From assembly GCA_965221215.1 (NCBI GenBank), contig OZ244872.1:1240001-1304000 (forward strand): a stretch of 64,000 nt of DNA, written 5' to 3'. A program made the translations under genes and the position numbers. The notes beneath the pieces were generated by a model. That model ran no database searches and was not told where the DNA came from. It saw only the letters and a list, made by a program, of their open reading frames with translations. This DNA comes from Aldehydirespirator sp965221215. GTDB lineage: Bacteria > Actinomycetota > Acidimicrobiia > Acidimicrobiales > Aldehydirespiratoraceae. Positions 7,544 to 16,824 of the stretch are shown in pieces (position 1 is the first letter of the stretch; every line of letters starts with the position of its first letter).

Positions 7544-9298
7544 GTGAGCGAGGCCGGCATCGGCGATTCAGCCAGAGACTTGGAGAGTCTGCGCCAGCTC
7601 GTGTCCGAGCTCGAGGGCGAGGTCTCCTCGCTGCGGCGGCGCCTCCACGACGCCCCCAAGCGGGTGCGGATGCTCGAGGAGCGGTTGGCCGACACCAAGG
7701 GCCGCCTCACCCAGGCCGTGTCGCAGAACGAGCGGCTCACCACCATGCTGCGCGACGCCCGCGAGCACATCGGATCGCTGCGCGAAGAGGTCGAGAAGCT
7801 CACCCAGCCCCCCAGCGGCTACGGCACGGTGCTGGGCTGCAACGACGACGGCACCGTGGACGTGCGGGCCGGAGGCCGCAAGATGCGGGTCGCGGTCCAT
7901 CCCGACCTCGCCGACGACCTGAAGGCCGGCGAGGAGGTCGCCCTCAACGAGTCGTTCAGCGTGGTGCTGGCCCGCCGACCCGACCGCACCGGCGACGTCG
8001 CCACCGTCAAGGAGCTGCTGCCGGGCGGCGACCGGGCCCTGGTGCTGGGCCGGGCCGACGAGGAGCGGGTGGTCGAGCTCGGCGCGATGGTCTCCGACGG
8101 GCCGGTCCGCAGCGGCGACAACGTGCTGATCGACTCCTCGGGCGACCTGGTGATCGAGCGGCTGCCCCGCCCCGAGGTGGAGGACCTGATCCTCGAGGAG
8201 GTGCCCGACACCTGCTACGAGGACGTGGGCGGCCTCGACGCCCAGATCGAGCAGATCACCGACGCGGTGGAGCTGCCCTTCGTGCACCACACCCTGTTCG
8301 CCGAGTACGACCTGCCCGCGCCCAAGGGGGTGCTGCTCTACGGTCCGCCCGGCTGCGGCAAGACCCTGATCGCCAAGGCGGTGGCCAACAGCCTGGCCGG
8401 CAAGGTGTCGGAGCTGTCGGGCGACGCCCGGGCCCGCAGCTTCTTCCTCAACATCAAGGGCCCCGAGCTGCTCAACAAGTACGTGGGCGAGACCGAGCGC
8501 CAGATCCGCCTGGTGTTCCAGCGGGCCCGGGAGAAGAGCGAGCAGGGCTGGCCCGTCATCGTTTTCTTCGACGAGATGGAGTCGCTGTTCCGCACCCGCG
8601 GCTCGGGGATCAGCTCCGACATCGAGTCCACCATCGTGCCCCAGCTGCTGGCCGAGATCGACGGCGTCGAGGCGCTGCGCAACGTGATCGTCATCGGCGC
8701 CTCCAACCGCGAGGATCTCATCGACCCCGCCATCCTGCGTCCCGGCCGACTCGACGTGAAGATCAAGATCGAGCGGCCCGACGCCGAGGCGGCCGCCTCC
8801 ATCTTCGCCCGCTACCTGACCCCGAGCCTGCCCATCGCGGCCGAGATGGTCGACACCGTCGGCGGCGGCGACCCCGACAAGGCGGTGCGGGGCATGGTCG
8901 AGCAGACCGTCGAGGACATGTACCGGCCCGCCGACTCCAACCGCTTCCTGGAGGTCACCTACCAGAACGGCGACAAGGAGATCATGTACTACCGGGACTT
9001 CGCCTCCGGGGCCATGATCGAGAACGTGGTCCGGCGGGCCAAGAAGCTGGCCATCAAACGCGAGATCGCCGGTGGGGCCCGCGGCATCATGACCAGCGAC
9101 CTGCTCGCCTCGGTGCGCCAGGAGTTCAAGGAGCACGAGGATCTGCCCAACACCACCAACCCCGACGACTGGGCCCGCATCTCGGGCAAGAAGGGCGAGC
9201 GCATCGTGTTCGTGCGCACGCTGGTGTCCAGCGACGAGGAGGACATGGCCTCGGGGGGCCGCTCCATCGAGAGGGTGCAGACAGGCCAATACCTCTAG
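7544..9298 (+). CDS. mpa: Proteasome-associated ATPase Mpa/ARC
   Basis: AAA unfoldase that recognises pupylated proteins and threads them into the 20S proteasome. The 584 residues show an N-terminal coiled coil (about 10-90) that binds Pup, an OB-fold interdomain region, the AAA domain with Walker A GPPGCGKT (about 267-274), Walker B VIVFFDEME (about 338-346) and sensor region ASNRED, and the C-terminal GQYL with a penultimate Tyr that docks into PrcA pockets. GTG 7544 is chosen because GGGAGG (7531-7536) lies 7 bases upstream. It lies near dop-pup-prcBA as in other actinobacteria, but is separated from them by an amino-acid ABC operon. Confidence 0.96.
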   Translation: MSEAGIGDSARDLESLRQLVSELEGEVSSLRRRLHDAPKRVRMLEERLADTKGRLTQAVSQNERLTTMLRDAREHIGSLREEVEKLTQPPSGYGTVLGCNDDGTVDVRAGGRKMRVAVHPDLADDLKAGEEVALNESFSVVLARRPDRTGDVATVKELLPGGDRALVLGRADEERVVELGAMVSDGPVRSGDNVLIDSSGDLVIERLPRPEVEDLILEEVPDTCYEDVGGLDAQIEQITDAVELPFVHHTLFAEYDLPAPKGVLLYGPPGCGKTLIAKAVANSLAGKVSELSGDARARSFFLNIKGPELLNKYVGETERQIRLVFQRAREKSEQGWPVIVFFDEMESLFRTRGSGISSDIESTIVPQLLAEIDGVEALRNVIVIGASNREDLIDPAILRPGRLDVKIKIERPDAEAAASIFARYLTPSLPIAAEMVDTVGGGDPDKAVRGMVEQTVEDMYRPADSNRFLEVTYQNGDKEIMYYRDFASGAMIENVVRRAKKLAIKREIAGGARGIMTSDLLASVRQEFKEHEDLPNTTNPDDWARISGKKGERIVFVRTLVSSDEEDMASGGRSIERVQTGQYL

Positions 9299-9304
9299 GG
9301 CGCT

Positions 9305-9325
9305 GGCGGACGGAGCCGTCCCGCC
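9305..9325 (+). terminator. Hairpin after mpa
   Basis: GGCGGACGG-AG-CCGTCCCGCC with one bulge lies 7 bases after the mpa stop. No T-run follows. It separates mpa from the promoter of the amino-acid ABC operon. Confidence 0.4.
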
Positions 9326-9361
9326 GGTCGCCCCGCCCGCGAGATCTCGCGAAAAGAGCTA

Positions 9362-9390
9362 TTGAATCGACGCCACTCGACAAATATCAT
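9362..9390 (+). promoter_or_regulatory. Promoter of the amino-acid ABC operon
   Basis: TTGAAT (9362-9367) and TATCAT (9385-9390) are separated by exactly 17 bases, in a locally AT-rich patch. The gene downstream has a normal ribosome site GGAGGG, so unlike many genes here it has a leader. Confidence 0.6.
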
Positions 9391-9429
9391 GGCCGGGTCA
9401 TCATTGACCCCAACCACGGAGGGAACCCA

Positions 9430-10602
9430 GTGACCCACAACAAACGACTGCTCTGGCGCGCGCTTGCCGTGCTGTTCGCCGTCACCTTGATCGCCGCCTC
9501 GTGCGGCGATGACGATGACGATGGCGGCAGCACCGCGGCTCCCGCCGAGACAGCCGAACCGGCAGCCGGCGACGACGCCGACGAGCCCGACGCACCGGCG
9601 ACCACGGCGGCCGACGTCATCGACGACACCCAGGACGGCGACCTGCTCGACACGATCATCAGCCGGGGCCGGCTGAACTGCGGCGTGTCCGGGGCGGCGG
9701 TGGCCTTCTCGGAGACCCAGCCCGACGGCTCCCAGACCGGCTTCGACGCCGACTACTGCCGTGCCGTGGCCGCCGCCATCCTCGGCGACGCCGACGCGGT
9801 GGAGTTCACTCCGCTGACCGCGGCCGAGCGGTTCACCGCGGTGCAGACCGGCGCGGTGGATGTGCTGATGCGCAACACCACCTGGACCCAGGGCCGCGAC
9901 ACCGAGGTGGGCATGGACTTCGGTCCCACCACCTACTACGACGGCCAGCAGCTCATGGCCCGCGCCGGCGACGGCTTCTCGGGCTCGTCGCAGGTCAGCG
10001 ACATCGGCGGCGCGGTGGTGTGCACCAATGCGGGCACCACCACCGAGCAGAACATCGCCGACGCGGCCGCCGCGGCCGGTGTCGACATCACCCTCAACAC
10101 GTTCGAGGACTTCGACATCGTCACCACCAACTTCATCCAGGGCGCCTGCGACATCGTCACCACCGACGGCTCCGCCCTCGTGGGCCGCAAGGCCAACCAG
10201 CAGCCCGACGGCGAGGAGTGGGTGATCTTCCCGCCCACCCCGATCTCCAAGGAGCCGCTGGGCCCGACCTACGGCCAGAACGAGTCGCGCTTCGCCGACG
10301 TGGTGAACTGGACCGTGTACGCCACCATCATCGCCGACGAGAAGGGCATCACCTCCGCCAACGTCAATGACATGGCGGCCAACCCACCCGACGCCGAAGC
10401 CGGTCGCCTGCTCGGCGGCGAGGGCGAGCTGCAGTCCGCCATGGGGCTGGCCCCCGACGCCTTCTGGCAGGTCATCGCCCAGGTCGGCAACTACGACGAG
10501 ATCTACTCGCGCCACCTCAACAAGGTGGGGCTGACCCGAGAGGGCTCGGCCAACGCCGGATGGCTCGACGGTGGCCTGATCTACGCGCCGCCCGCCCGCT
10601 AG
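9430..10602 (+). CDS. aapJ: Amino-acid ABC transporter, substrate-binding lipoprotein (AapJ/BztA-like)
   Basis: Extracytoplasmic binding protein of a general L-amino-acid importer. The 390 residues begin with a lipoprotein signal (lipobox IAASC, Cys25), then an acidic Asp/Ala/Glu-rich spacer (26-70) and a family-3 solute-binding domain with the AapJ pattern (RGRLNCGV, FDADYCRAVAAAILGD, QTGAVDVLMRNTTWT). GTG 9430 is preceded by GGAGGG at good distance. It is the first of four genes ordered binding protein, two permeases, ATPase. Substrate range (broad polar amino acids) is inferred from the family. Confidence 0.9.
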   Translation: MTHNKRLLWRALAVLFAVTLIAASCGDDDDDGGSTAAPAETAEPAAGDDADEPDAPATTAADVIDDTQDGDLLDTIISRGRLNCGVSGAAVAFSETQPDGSQTGFDADYCRAVAAAILGDADAVEFTPLTAAERFTAVQTGAVDVLMRNTTWTQGRDTEVGMDFGPTTYYDGQQLMARAGDGFSGSSQVSDIGGAVVCTNAGTTTEQNIADAAAAAGVDITLNTFEDFDIVTTNFIQGACDIVTTDGSALVGRKANQQPDGEEWVIFPPTPISKEPLGPTYGQNESRFADVVNWTVYATIIADEKGITSANVNDMAANPPDAEAGRLLGGEGELQSAMGLAPDAFWQVIAQVGNYDEIYSRHLNKVGLTREGSANAGWLDGGLIYAPPAR

Positions 10603-10622
10603 GCACAACAGAACCAACCAAC

Positions 10623-10653
10623 CCGGCGGGGGCACCAATCCTGCACCCGCCGG
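10623..10653 (+). terminator. First intercistronic hairpin in the ABC operon
   Basis: CCGGCGGG (10623-10630) pairs perfectly with CCCGCCGG (10646-10653), with a 15-base loop. It lies about 20 bases after the binding-protein stop. Confidence 0.5.
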
Positions 10654-10673
10654 ACGATCTCGTCTAGGTTGAC

Positions 10674-10703
10674 GGGGGTCCGGGGCCGAGGTCCCGGACC
10701 CCC
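10674..10703 (+). terminator. Second intercistronic hairpin, 11-bp perfect stem
   Basis: GGGGGTCCGGG (10674-10684) pairs perfectly with CCCGGACCCCC (10693-10703), loop of 8 bases. Strong hairpins after the binding-protein gene commonly act as partial terminators or 3' mRNA stabilisers that keep the binding protein in excess over the permeases. Confidence 0.6.
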
Positions 10704-10757
10704 GTCGCCGTTCGGGGCGGCGAGACCGTCCAAGCGAAGTCTCGGAGGCGCCCCGGC

Positions 10758-12323
10758 GTGTCCAACACCGACCAGGCCACGCTGGCCGCCACCCAGGCCC
10801 GGCGACCCCCGATCTACCGGGACGCCACCGTCCTCAAGTGGCTCGCCCAGGTCGTTGCCCTGCTGCTGGTGCTGTTCACCCTGTTCTTCCTGGCCACCCA
10901 GGCCCAGGGCAACCTCGAAGACAAGAAGATCGCCACCGGCTTCGACTTCCTGGGCACGGCGCTGGGCAGCGACCTGGGCTCGGGCATCGACACCAACCCC
11001 CACACCAGCGGGCGGGCCCTGCTGTCGGGAGCGGTCAACACCATCCGCCTGGCCATAGGCGGCATCATCGCGGCCACCATCCTCGGCGTCCTGGTCGGCG
11101 TGGGCCGGCTGTCGAGCAACTGGGTCGTCAAGCGGATGTGCAGCGTGTTCGTGGAGACGATGCGCAACATCCCGCTGCTGGTGCAGATCATCCTGATCTT
11201 CGTGGTGATCGCCAGCCTGCCCCGGGTGGAGGCGGTGGGCTGGCCCATCGACGGCTGGCTGCACCTCTCCAACAAGGGCGTGTCGATCCCGCGCGTGCAC
11301 ATCAGCGAGGGCTTCTACCAGTGGCTGGTCTTCCTGATCATCGGTGCGCTGGTGGGGCGGTGGGTGATGCGCCGGCGGCTGCGCCTCCACGACGACACCG
11401 GCCGCGAGACCTACCCGGTGCTGAGCTTCGCCGCGGTGCTGGGCGCGTTCGCCGCGGTCGGATGGTTCGCTCACCCGATCTTCGGCTGGGTGGGCGCCAT
11501 CTTCGGCCTGGCGGCCGACATCGTCGACTCGCTGAGCAGCCAGGTTGTGCAGGTCGCAATCTCGGTGCTGGCGGTGGCGGCCGCGGCGTGGTGGATCAGG
11601 CGGTTCCTGGCCCGGCGACGCACCCCCGCGGGCCTGACCAAGCTCAGCGACGACGACTGGTTCCGCATCATCTTCGCCGCGGCGGGGGCCGCGGCAGTCA
11701 TCGCGGTGGCCGTGGCCGTGCCCAGCCTGTCGAGCGTGCTGCTCGACCTCGCCGGCGGACGCGGCATCGACTGGCTCCGCTTCGACAACGGCTTCTTCGG
11801 ATGGCTCTCCGACAAGTTCGGCGGCGGACGCACGGGGGCGCCCATCGACGTCAAGCGCCCCGACATCGAGCAGCTCGGCAACTTCCCCAACTACGGACCG
11901 TCGGGGCTCAACCTCACCCAGGGCCTGGCCGCGGTGTACTTCGGGGTGGTGCTCTACACCGCCGGATTCATCGCCGAGATCGTGCGGGGCGGGATCCTGG
12001 CCGTGCCCAAGGGCCAGACCGAGGCGGCCCAGGCGGTGGGGCTGCGGCGCGTCACCATGCTGCGGCGGGTGATCCTGCCCCAGGCCTTCCGGGTGATCCT
12101 GCCGCCGCTGGGCAACCAGTACCTCAACCTCACCAAGAACACGTCGCTGGCCATCGCCATCGGCTACACCGACATCGTCCAGGTCGGCCAGACCGTCTAC
12201 AACCAGACCGGCAAGACCCTCGAGGTGGTGGCCATCTGGATGCTGTTCTACCTGGCCTGCTCGCTGACCATCTCGGTGGTGGTCAACTTCTTCAACGTCC
12301 GCATGAAGATCGTGGAGCGCTGA
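10758..12323 (+). CDS. aapQ: Amino-acid ABC transporter permease (AapQ/BztB-like)
   Basis: Inner-membrane subunit of the importer. The 521-residue protein has an N-terminal membrane segment, a first half with the HisM-type TM region (SGAVNTIRLAIGGIIAATIL ... ETMRNIPLLVQ), a long central region with several extra hydrophobic segments, and the C-terminal permease loop (EIVRGGILAVPKGQTEAAQA) that contacts the ATPase. It is about 100 residues longer than typical AapQ proteins, the excess being in the middle. GTG 10758 begins 155 bases after the binding-protein gene, behind two hairpins; the next permease follows after one base. Confidence 0.9.
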   Translation: MSNTDQATLAATQARRPPIYRDATVLKWLAQVVALLLVLFTLFFLATQAQGNLEDKKIATGFDFLGTALGSDLGSGIDTNPHTSGRALLSGAVNTIRLAIGGIIAATILGVLVGVGRLSSNWVVKRMCSVFVETMRNIPLLVQIILIFVVIASLPRVEAVGWPIDGWLHLSNKGVSIPRVHISEGFYQWLVFLIIGALVGRWVMRRRLRLHDDTGRETYPVLSFAAVLGAFAAVGWFAHPIFGWVGAIFGLAADIVDSLSSQVVQVAISVLAVAAAAWWIRRFLARRRTPAGLTKLSDDDWFRIIFAAAGAAAVIAVAVAVPSLSSVLLDLAGGRGIDWLRFDNGFFGWLSDKFGGGRTGAPIDVKRPDIEQLGNFPNYGPSGLNLTQGLAAVYFGVVLYTAGFIAEIVRGGILAVPKGQTEAAQAVGLRRVTMLRRVILPQAFRVILPPLGNQYLNLTKNTSLAIAIGYTDIVQVGQTVYNQTGKTLEVVAIWMLFYLACSLTISVVVNFFNVRMKIVER

Positions 12324-12324
12324 G

Positions 12325-14259
12325 ATGGGCCTGCCCATGGATCCCGCCGCCGCCGACGCCGAACTGGCCGAGGTGTGGGCCGGCGAGGCGGAGCCGGCCC
12401 AGAAGCCGGACGAGCCCAGCCTGTCGGCGCGCCAGTGGGTGCGCCAGAATCTCTTCTCCACCCCGTTCAACTCGGTGCTCACCGTGGTCTTCGGAGTGTT
12501 CGCCCTGCTGGTGGCGCGGGGCCTTTTGAACTTCACGTTCAGCGAGGAGCGCGAATGGGACGCGGTGCGCACCAACCTGCGGCTGCTGTTCACCCACGCC
12601 TACCCCGAGGAGCAGTACGTCCGCATCTGGGTGTGCGTGGGCACCATCGTGGTGCTGGCCGGGCTGTCGGTGGGCCTGCTGGCGGGCCGGGGCCGGGGCG
12701 TCTCGATGAAGAAGCTCTCGCTCAACCTGATCGGCACCGGCAGCGCGGTGGCGCTGGGCGTGGTGCTGCGCGAGCCCTCGGTCCTCAAAGACTCCGACGG
12801 TGCGGTGCTGCGCAACGACGACGGCGCGCTGCGCGAGTCGTTCACCGAGGCCATGGCCGACCGCTGGGCCTGGTGGCTGGCCGCGGCGGTGCTGATAGGC
12901 GCGGGGGCCGCGCTGTGGCATCTGCTGGGCGACGAGCGGCGGCGCAACACCTTCGTGCCCTCGGTGGAGATGTTCGTTGCGCTGGTCGGGCTGCTGGTGG
13001 CCTCGGCCTGGATCTATCCGTGGGGCCACTACGCCTTCGCCGACGGAGAGTTCATCGCCGAGCCGGGCCGCACCGTGGCCATGACCACCAAGCTGCCGTG
13101 GACGGTGATGTGGGTGCTGCTGATCGTCGCCATCGCCGCCGGCCGGCAGCTGCGCCGGGCCGGGGCCGGAGGCAGGGTGCGGGTGGCGCTCAACCTGGCC
13201 TGGCTGTTGAGCCCGTTCGTGCTGTACTGGGTGGTGCTGCGCGACCCGGCCCTCGACTGGGGCCGCGTCATAGGCGTGGACGTCCCGCTGGCGCTGCTGT
13301 TCGCGGTCGGCGGCGCGGCGGTGCTGTGGCTGCTCACCGACCCCCGCATCGGCGAGCTGGGCCGGATCATCGCCACCGGGCTGGTGGGCGTGGCCGCGTT
13401 CAACTGGGTGGCCGCCTTCTTCGGCTGGTACTCGATGCTCCAGAAGGTGCGGCTGAGCTTCCTGCTGCTGGCGCTGGCCGCGCTGCTGGCCCACAACTTC
13501 GCGGGGGAGCGGGCCCAGCGGCTGAGGCTGCTGGGCGGCTGGGCAGCGGTCACGGCGGTGTTCCACTACATGGCCACCATCATGAACACCCCCTCCACGG
13601 TGGAGACCCCGACCGAGGCGCTGATCGGCGGCTTCGCGGTCACGGTGATCGTGGCTGTGTTCACGCTGCTGTTCTCGTTCCCCCTCGGGGTGCTGCTGGC
13701 GCTGGCCCGCACCTCGAAGCTGCCCATCTTCCGGGTGTTGGCCACCAGCTTCATCGAGGTGATCCGGGGCGTGCCGCTGATCACCATCCTGATCTTCTGC
13801 GCGGTGATCCTGAAGCTGTTCCTGCCCGACGGGATGAGCATCAGCCTGATCGCGGCGGCCACCCTCGGCTACACCTTCTTCTCGGCCGCCTACCTGGCCG
13901 AGAACGTGCGGGGCGGGCTGCAGGCTGTGCGCCGCGGGCAGTTCGAGGCATCCGACGCGGTGGGGCTCACCGGCGTGCAGCGCACTGTGTTCATCGTGCT
14001 GCCCCAGGCGCTGCGGGTGTCGATCCCGCCGCTGGTCGGCCAGGTGATCGCCACCTTCAAGGAGACCTCGCTGCTGGCCATCATCGGGATCTTCGACCTG
14101 CTGAGGATGGCCAACAGCGTGATCCCGGCCCAGACGCAGTTCCTCGGCGTGAAGCGCGAGGGCCTGCTGTTCGTGTGCCTCGTCTACTGGATCTTCGCCT
14201 ACAGCATGTCCAAGCACAGCCAGCGGCTGGAGAAGAAGCTGGGAGTGGGGGAGCGCTAG
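12325..14259 (+). CDS. aapM: Amino-acid ABC transporter permease (AapM/BztC-like)
   Basis: Second permease of the importer. The 644-residue protein is much longer than usual AapM (about 380-430). The N-terminal third holds a polar region and hydrophobic segments, the middle contains many additional predicted membrane helices, and the C-terminal 220 residues are the conserved permease domain (VIRGVPLITILIF ... ENVRGGLQAVRRGQFEASDA). Start ATG 12325 is one base after the preceding stop. The extra central helices are unexplained; they may be a lineage-specific membrane module. The permease function is well supported by the C-terminal domain and context. Confidence 0.9.
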   Translation: MGLPMDPAAADAELAEVWAGEAEPAQKPDEPSLSARQWVRQNLFSTPFNSVLTVVFGVFALLVARGLLNFTFSEEREWDAVRTNLRLLFTHAYPEEQYVRIWVCVGTIVVLAGLSVGLLAGRGRGVSMKKLSLNLIGTGSAVALGVVLREPSVLKDSDGAVLRNDDGALRESFTEAMADRWAWWLAAAVLIGAGAALWHLLGDERRRNTFVPSVEMFVALVGLLVASAWIYPWGHYAFADGEFIAEPGRTVAMTTKLPWTVMWVLLIVAIAAGRQLRRAGAGGRVRVALNLAWLLSPFVLYWVVLRDPALDWGRVIGVDVPLALLFAVGGAAVLWLLTDPRIGELGRIIATGLVGVAAFNWVAAFFGWYSMLQKVRLSFLLLALAALLAHNFAGERAQRLRLLGGWAAVTAVFHYMATIMNTPSTVETPTEALIGGFAVTVIVAVFTLLFSFPLGVLLALARTSKLPIFRVLATSFIEVIRGVPLITILIFCAVILKLFLPDGMSISLIAAATLGYTFFSAAYLAENVRGGLQAVRRGQFEASDAVGLTGVQRTVFIVLPQALRVSIPPLVGQVIATFKETSLLAIIGIFDLLRMANSVIPAQTQFLGVKREGLLFVCLVYWIFAYSMSKHSQRLEKKLGVGER

Positions 14260-14299
14260 CCGTGCCGCCCGCCGATCAACACCGCAGGGGGATCAAGCC

Positions 14300-15079
14300 A
14301 TGAGCGTAAGCGACGCCACCACCGCCGTGACCGAGGAGCTCGCCGCCCGCGACGACATGATCGTGTGCGAGGGGGTGAACAAATGGTTCGGCGACTTCCA
14401 GGCCCTCGACGGCATCACCGCGGTGATCAAGGAGCGAGAGGTGGTGGTGGTGCTCGGGCCGTCGGGCTCGGGCAAGTCCACCTGGATCCGCTGCATCAAC
14501 CGCCTGGAGGTCCACCAGGAGGGCCGCATCGTGGTGGACGGGGTGGAGCTCACCAACGACCTGCGCAACATCGAGAAGATCCGCTCCGAGGTGGGCATGG
14601 TGTTCCAGCAGTTCAACCTCTTTCCCCACCTGACCGTGCTCGACAACATCATGCTGGCCCCGATCTGGGTGCGCAAGAAGCCCAAGCGCGAGACCGAGGA
14701 GCTGGCCCGCTCGCTGCTGGAGCGGGTCGGCATCCCCGAGCAGGCCGAGAAGTACCCCGGCCAGCTGTCGGGGGGACAGCAGCAGCGGGTGGCCATCGCC
14801 CGGGCGCTGGCCATGGAGCCGCGGATCATGCTGTTCGACGAGCCCACCTCGGCGCTCGACCCCGAGATGATCAAGGAGGTGCTCGACGTGATGAAGGAGC
14901 TGGCCACCTCGGGCATGACCATGATGGTGGTGACCCACGAGATGGGCTTCGCCCGCGAGGTCGCCGACCGGGTGATCTTCATGGAGGATGGCCAGATCGT
15001 GGAGACGGGCACGCCGGAGCACTTCTTCACCAGCCCCGCCGAAGAGCGCACCAGGCTGTTCCTATCCCAGATCCTCTAG
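14300..15079 (+). CDS. aapP: Amino-acid ABC transporter ATP-binding protein (AapP/BztD-like)
   Basis: ATPase that powers the importer. The 259-residue protein has Walker A GPSGSGKST, Q-loop FQQFNLFPH, signature LSGGQQQR, Walker B MLFDEPTSALD and the switch His in VVTHEMGFA, all intact and typical of the polar amino-acid uptake family. It lies 40 bases after aapM and closes the operon. ATG 14300 is preceded by GGGGGA at suitable distance. After its stop, 32 bases lead to the separate leaderless promoter of dop. Confidence 0.95.
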   Translation: MSVSDATTAVTEELAARDDMIVCEGVNKWFGDFQALDGITAVIKEREVVVVLGPSGSGKSTWIRCINRLEVHQEGRIVVDGVELTNDLRNIEKIRSEVGMVFQQFNLFPHLTVLDNIMLAPIWVRKKPKRETEELARSLLERVGIPEQAEKYPGQLSGGQQQRVAIARALAMEPRIMLFDEPTSALDPEMIKEVLDVMKELATSGMTMMVVTHEMGFAREVADRVIFMEDGQIVETGTPEHFFTSPAEERTRLFLSQIL

Positions 15080-15111
15080 CCGACGACCCCTCGACCGGCG
15101 CCGGCCCCGGC

Positions 15112-15117
15112 TAGCGT
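15112..15117 (+). promoter_or_regulatory. -10 box TAGCGT of dop, leaderless spacing
   Basis: TAGCGT ends 6 bases before ATG 15124, with no ribosome site in between. It separates transcription of the proteasome genes from the ABC operon upstream. Confidence 0.55.
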
Positions 15118-15123
15118 CCGGCG

Positions 15124-16641
15124 ATGGCTGTCCCCAAGACCGTCGGGTTGGAGACCGAGTACGGCATAGTTCATCGGGGGGCGGCGGAGCCCAATCCGAT
15201 CTCGGCGTCGTCGCTGCTGATCAACGCCTACCTGATCGCCACCGGCCAATCGCCCGAGCCGGGCCGGGCCGCGGTGGGCTGGGACTTCACCGACGAGACT
15301 CCCGGCAACGACGCCCGGGGCGGCGCCGGCGCGGGCTCGCTGGCCCCCGAGATCGAGACCCATCTGGTCAACGCGGTGCTCACCAACGGCGCCCGCTACT
15401 ACGTCGACCACGCCCACCCCGAGCTGTCCACCCCGGAGTGCGCCGATGCCCGGTCCGCGGTGCTGTACGACCGGGCCGCCGAGATGATCGCGGCCCGTTC
15501 CATGGAGGCGGTGCGGATGCTGCTGGCCCCCGACGAGGAGATCGTGCTCTACAAGAACAACTCCGACGGCAAGGGCAACAGCTACGGCTGCCACGAGAAC
15601 TATCTGGTGGGCCGCTCGGTGCCGTTCTCGCGCATCGTCACCGCCGCCACCGCGCATTTCGTGACCCGCCAGATCTACTGCGGGGCGGGCAAGCTGGGCA
15701 GCGAGACCTCCGGGATGCGCCTTGACGAGGCCGGCTACCAGATCTCGCAGCGGGCGGACTTCATCGAGGAGGAGGTCGGCCTCGAGACCACCCTCAAGCG
15801 CCCCATCGTCAACACCCGAGACGAGCCCCACGCCGATGCGGCCAAGTACCGGCGCCTGCACGTGATCGTGGGCGACGCCAACATGTCGCAGGCCGCCACG
15901 TTCCTCAAGCTGGGCACCACCGCACTGGTGATGGCCCTCACCGAGGACGACGCCGCGGGGCGCGAGCTGCGCTTCGCCTCGCCGGTGGCGGCGCTGCGCC
16001 AGGTGAGCCGCAACCTGTCGCTGCGGGCGCCGCTGGAGCTGGCCGACGGGTCCACCATCACCGCGCTGGGCGCGCAGTGGGAGCTGCTGGCCGCGGCCCG
16101 CGCCTATGTGGATACCCGCGGCGCCGAAACGGTGGGCGGCCCGGTGGCTCACGAGGTGTTGAGCCGCTGGGAGGCGGTGCTGGCGGGCTTGGAGCGAGAC
16201 CCGCTGGAGCTCTCGTCGCAGATCGACTGGGTGGCCAAGCTGCGGCTGCTGGAGGGCTTCCGCGACCGCCACCGCCTCGATTGGGACGACGCCCGGCTGC
16301 GAGCTCTCGACATCCAGTATCACGATCTGCGTCCGGGCCGGTCGCTGGCGGCCCGGGCCGGGCTCGAGACGCTGGTGGACGACGCCGACGCGGCCCGGGC
16401 CATGACCGAGCCCCCGCCCGACACCCGCGCCTTCTTCCGGGGCCGGTGCCTGCAGCGCTTCGCGGCGGAGGTGGTGGCGGCCAACTGGGACTCGATCGTG
16501 TTCGACGTGGGCGAGGGCTCGCTGCGGCGGGTGGCGATGGCCGAGCCCACCCGGGGCACCTTCGCCCATGTGGGCGCCCTCTTCGACGAGTGCAGCTCCG
16601 CGTTGGACCTGCTGCGCCGCTTGGGCGCAGCCGGCGCGTGA
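15124..16641 (+). CDS. dop: Pup deamidase/depupylase Dop
   Basis: Converts the C-terminal Gln of Pup to Glu before ligation and also removes Pup from substrates. The 505-residue protein belongs to the carboxylate-amine ligase-like fold shared with PafA: GLETEYGI at residues 6-13 supplies metal ligands, and YKNNSDGKGNSYGCHENY and RQIYCGAGKLG are conserved nucleotide and Pup-binding segments. The Dop-specific insertion near residues 40-75 (Dop loop, with PGNDARGG) distinguishes it from PafA. It starts with ATG 15124 under its own leaderless -10 box and precedes pup by 184 bases occupied by repeats. Confidence 0.95.
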   Translation: MAVPKTVGLETEYGIVHRGAAEPNPISASSLLINAYLIATGQSPEPGRAAVGWDFTDETPGNDARGGAGAGSLAPEIETHLVNAVLTNGARYYVDHAHPELSTPECADARSAVLYDRAAEMIAARSMEAVRMLLAPDEEIVLYKNNSDGKGNSYGCHENYLVGRSVPFSRIVTAATAHFVTRQIYCGAGKLGSETSGMRLDEAGYQISQRADFIEEEVGLETTLKRPIVNTRDEPHADAAKYRRLHVIVGDANMSQAATFLKLGTTALVMALTEDDAAGRELRFASPVAALRQVSRNLSLRAPLELADGSTITALGAQWELLAAARAYVDTRGAETVGGPVAHEVLSRWEAVLAGLERDPLELSSQIDWVAKLRLLEGFRDRHRLDWDDARLRALDIQYHDLRPGRSLAARAGLETLVDDADAARAMTEPPPDTRAFFRGRCLQRFAAEVVAANWDSIVFDVGEGSLRRVAMAEPTRGTFAHVGALFDECSSALDLLRRLGAAGA

Positions 16642-16643
16642 GT

Positions 16644-16740
16644 GCCCGCTCTTGTTCGCTGCGCTCACGGGCCGCTCGAGTCGTGATTCCCGCTCTTGTT
16701 CGCTTCGCTCACGGGCCGCTGGGCCCGGGGCCTCGCCGAG
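16644..16740 (-). repeat. Dispersed GC-rich repeat, copies 4 and 5 in tandem
   Basis: CCCGCTCTTGTTCGCTGCGC then TCACGGGCCGCTC at 16645, and again at 16689 with one change (CTTCGC), period 44. It is the reverse orientation of copy 1. The pair lies between dop and pup, just after the dop stop. Confidence 0.8.
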
Positions 16741-16824
16741 CCAGTCGGGAACGCTGGGACGAGTGCGGCCTATCCGCTCGGCCCCTAGCCTGTCGCAGGA
16801 CAGCACCGAGCGGGGAGGAACCCA

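Noticed and set aside
7568..9289. Long minus-strand open frame opposite mpa
   Set aside because: Low-complexity translation and complete overlap with a gene carrying full AAA motifs.
12292..14217. Long open frame on the minus strand opposite the second amino-acid permease
   Set aside because: His/Gln/Arg/Gly-rich composition with no domain is typical of antisense frames in GC-rich DNA; the plus-strand permease is conserved.
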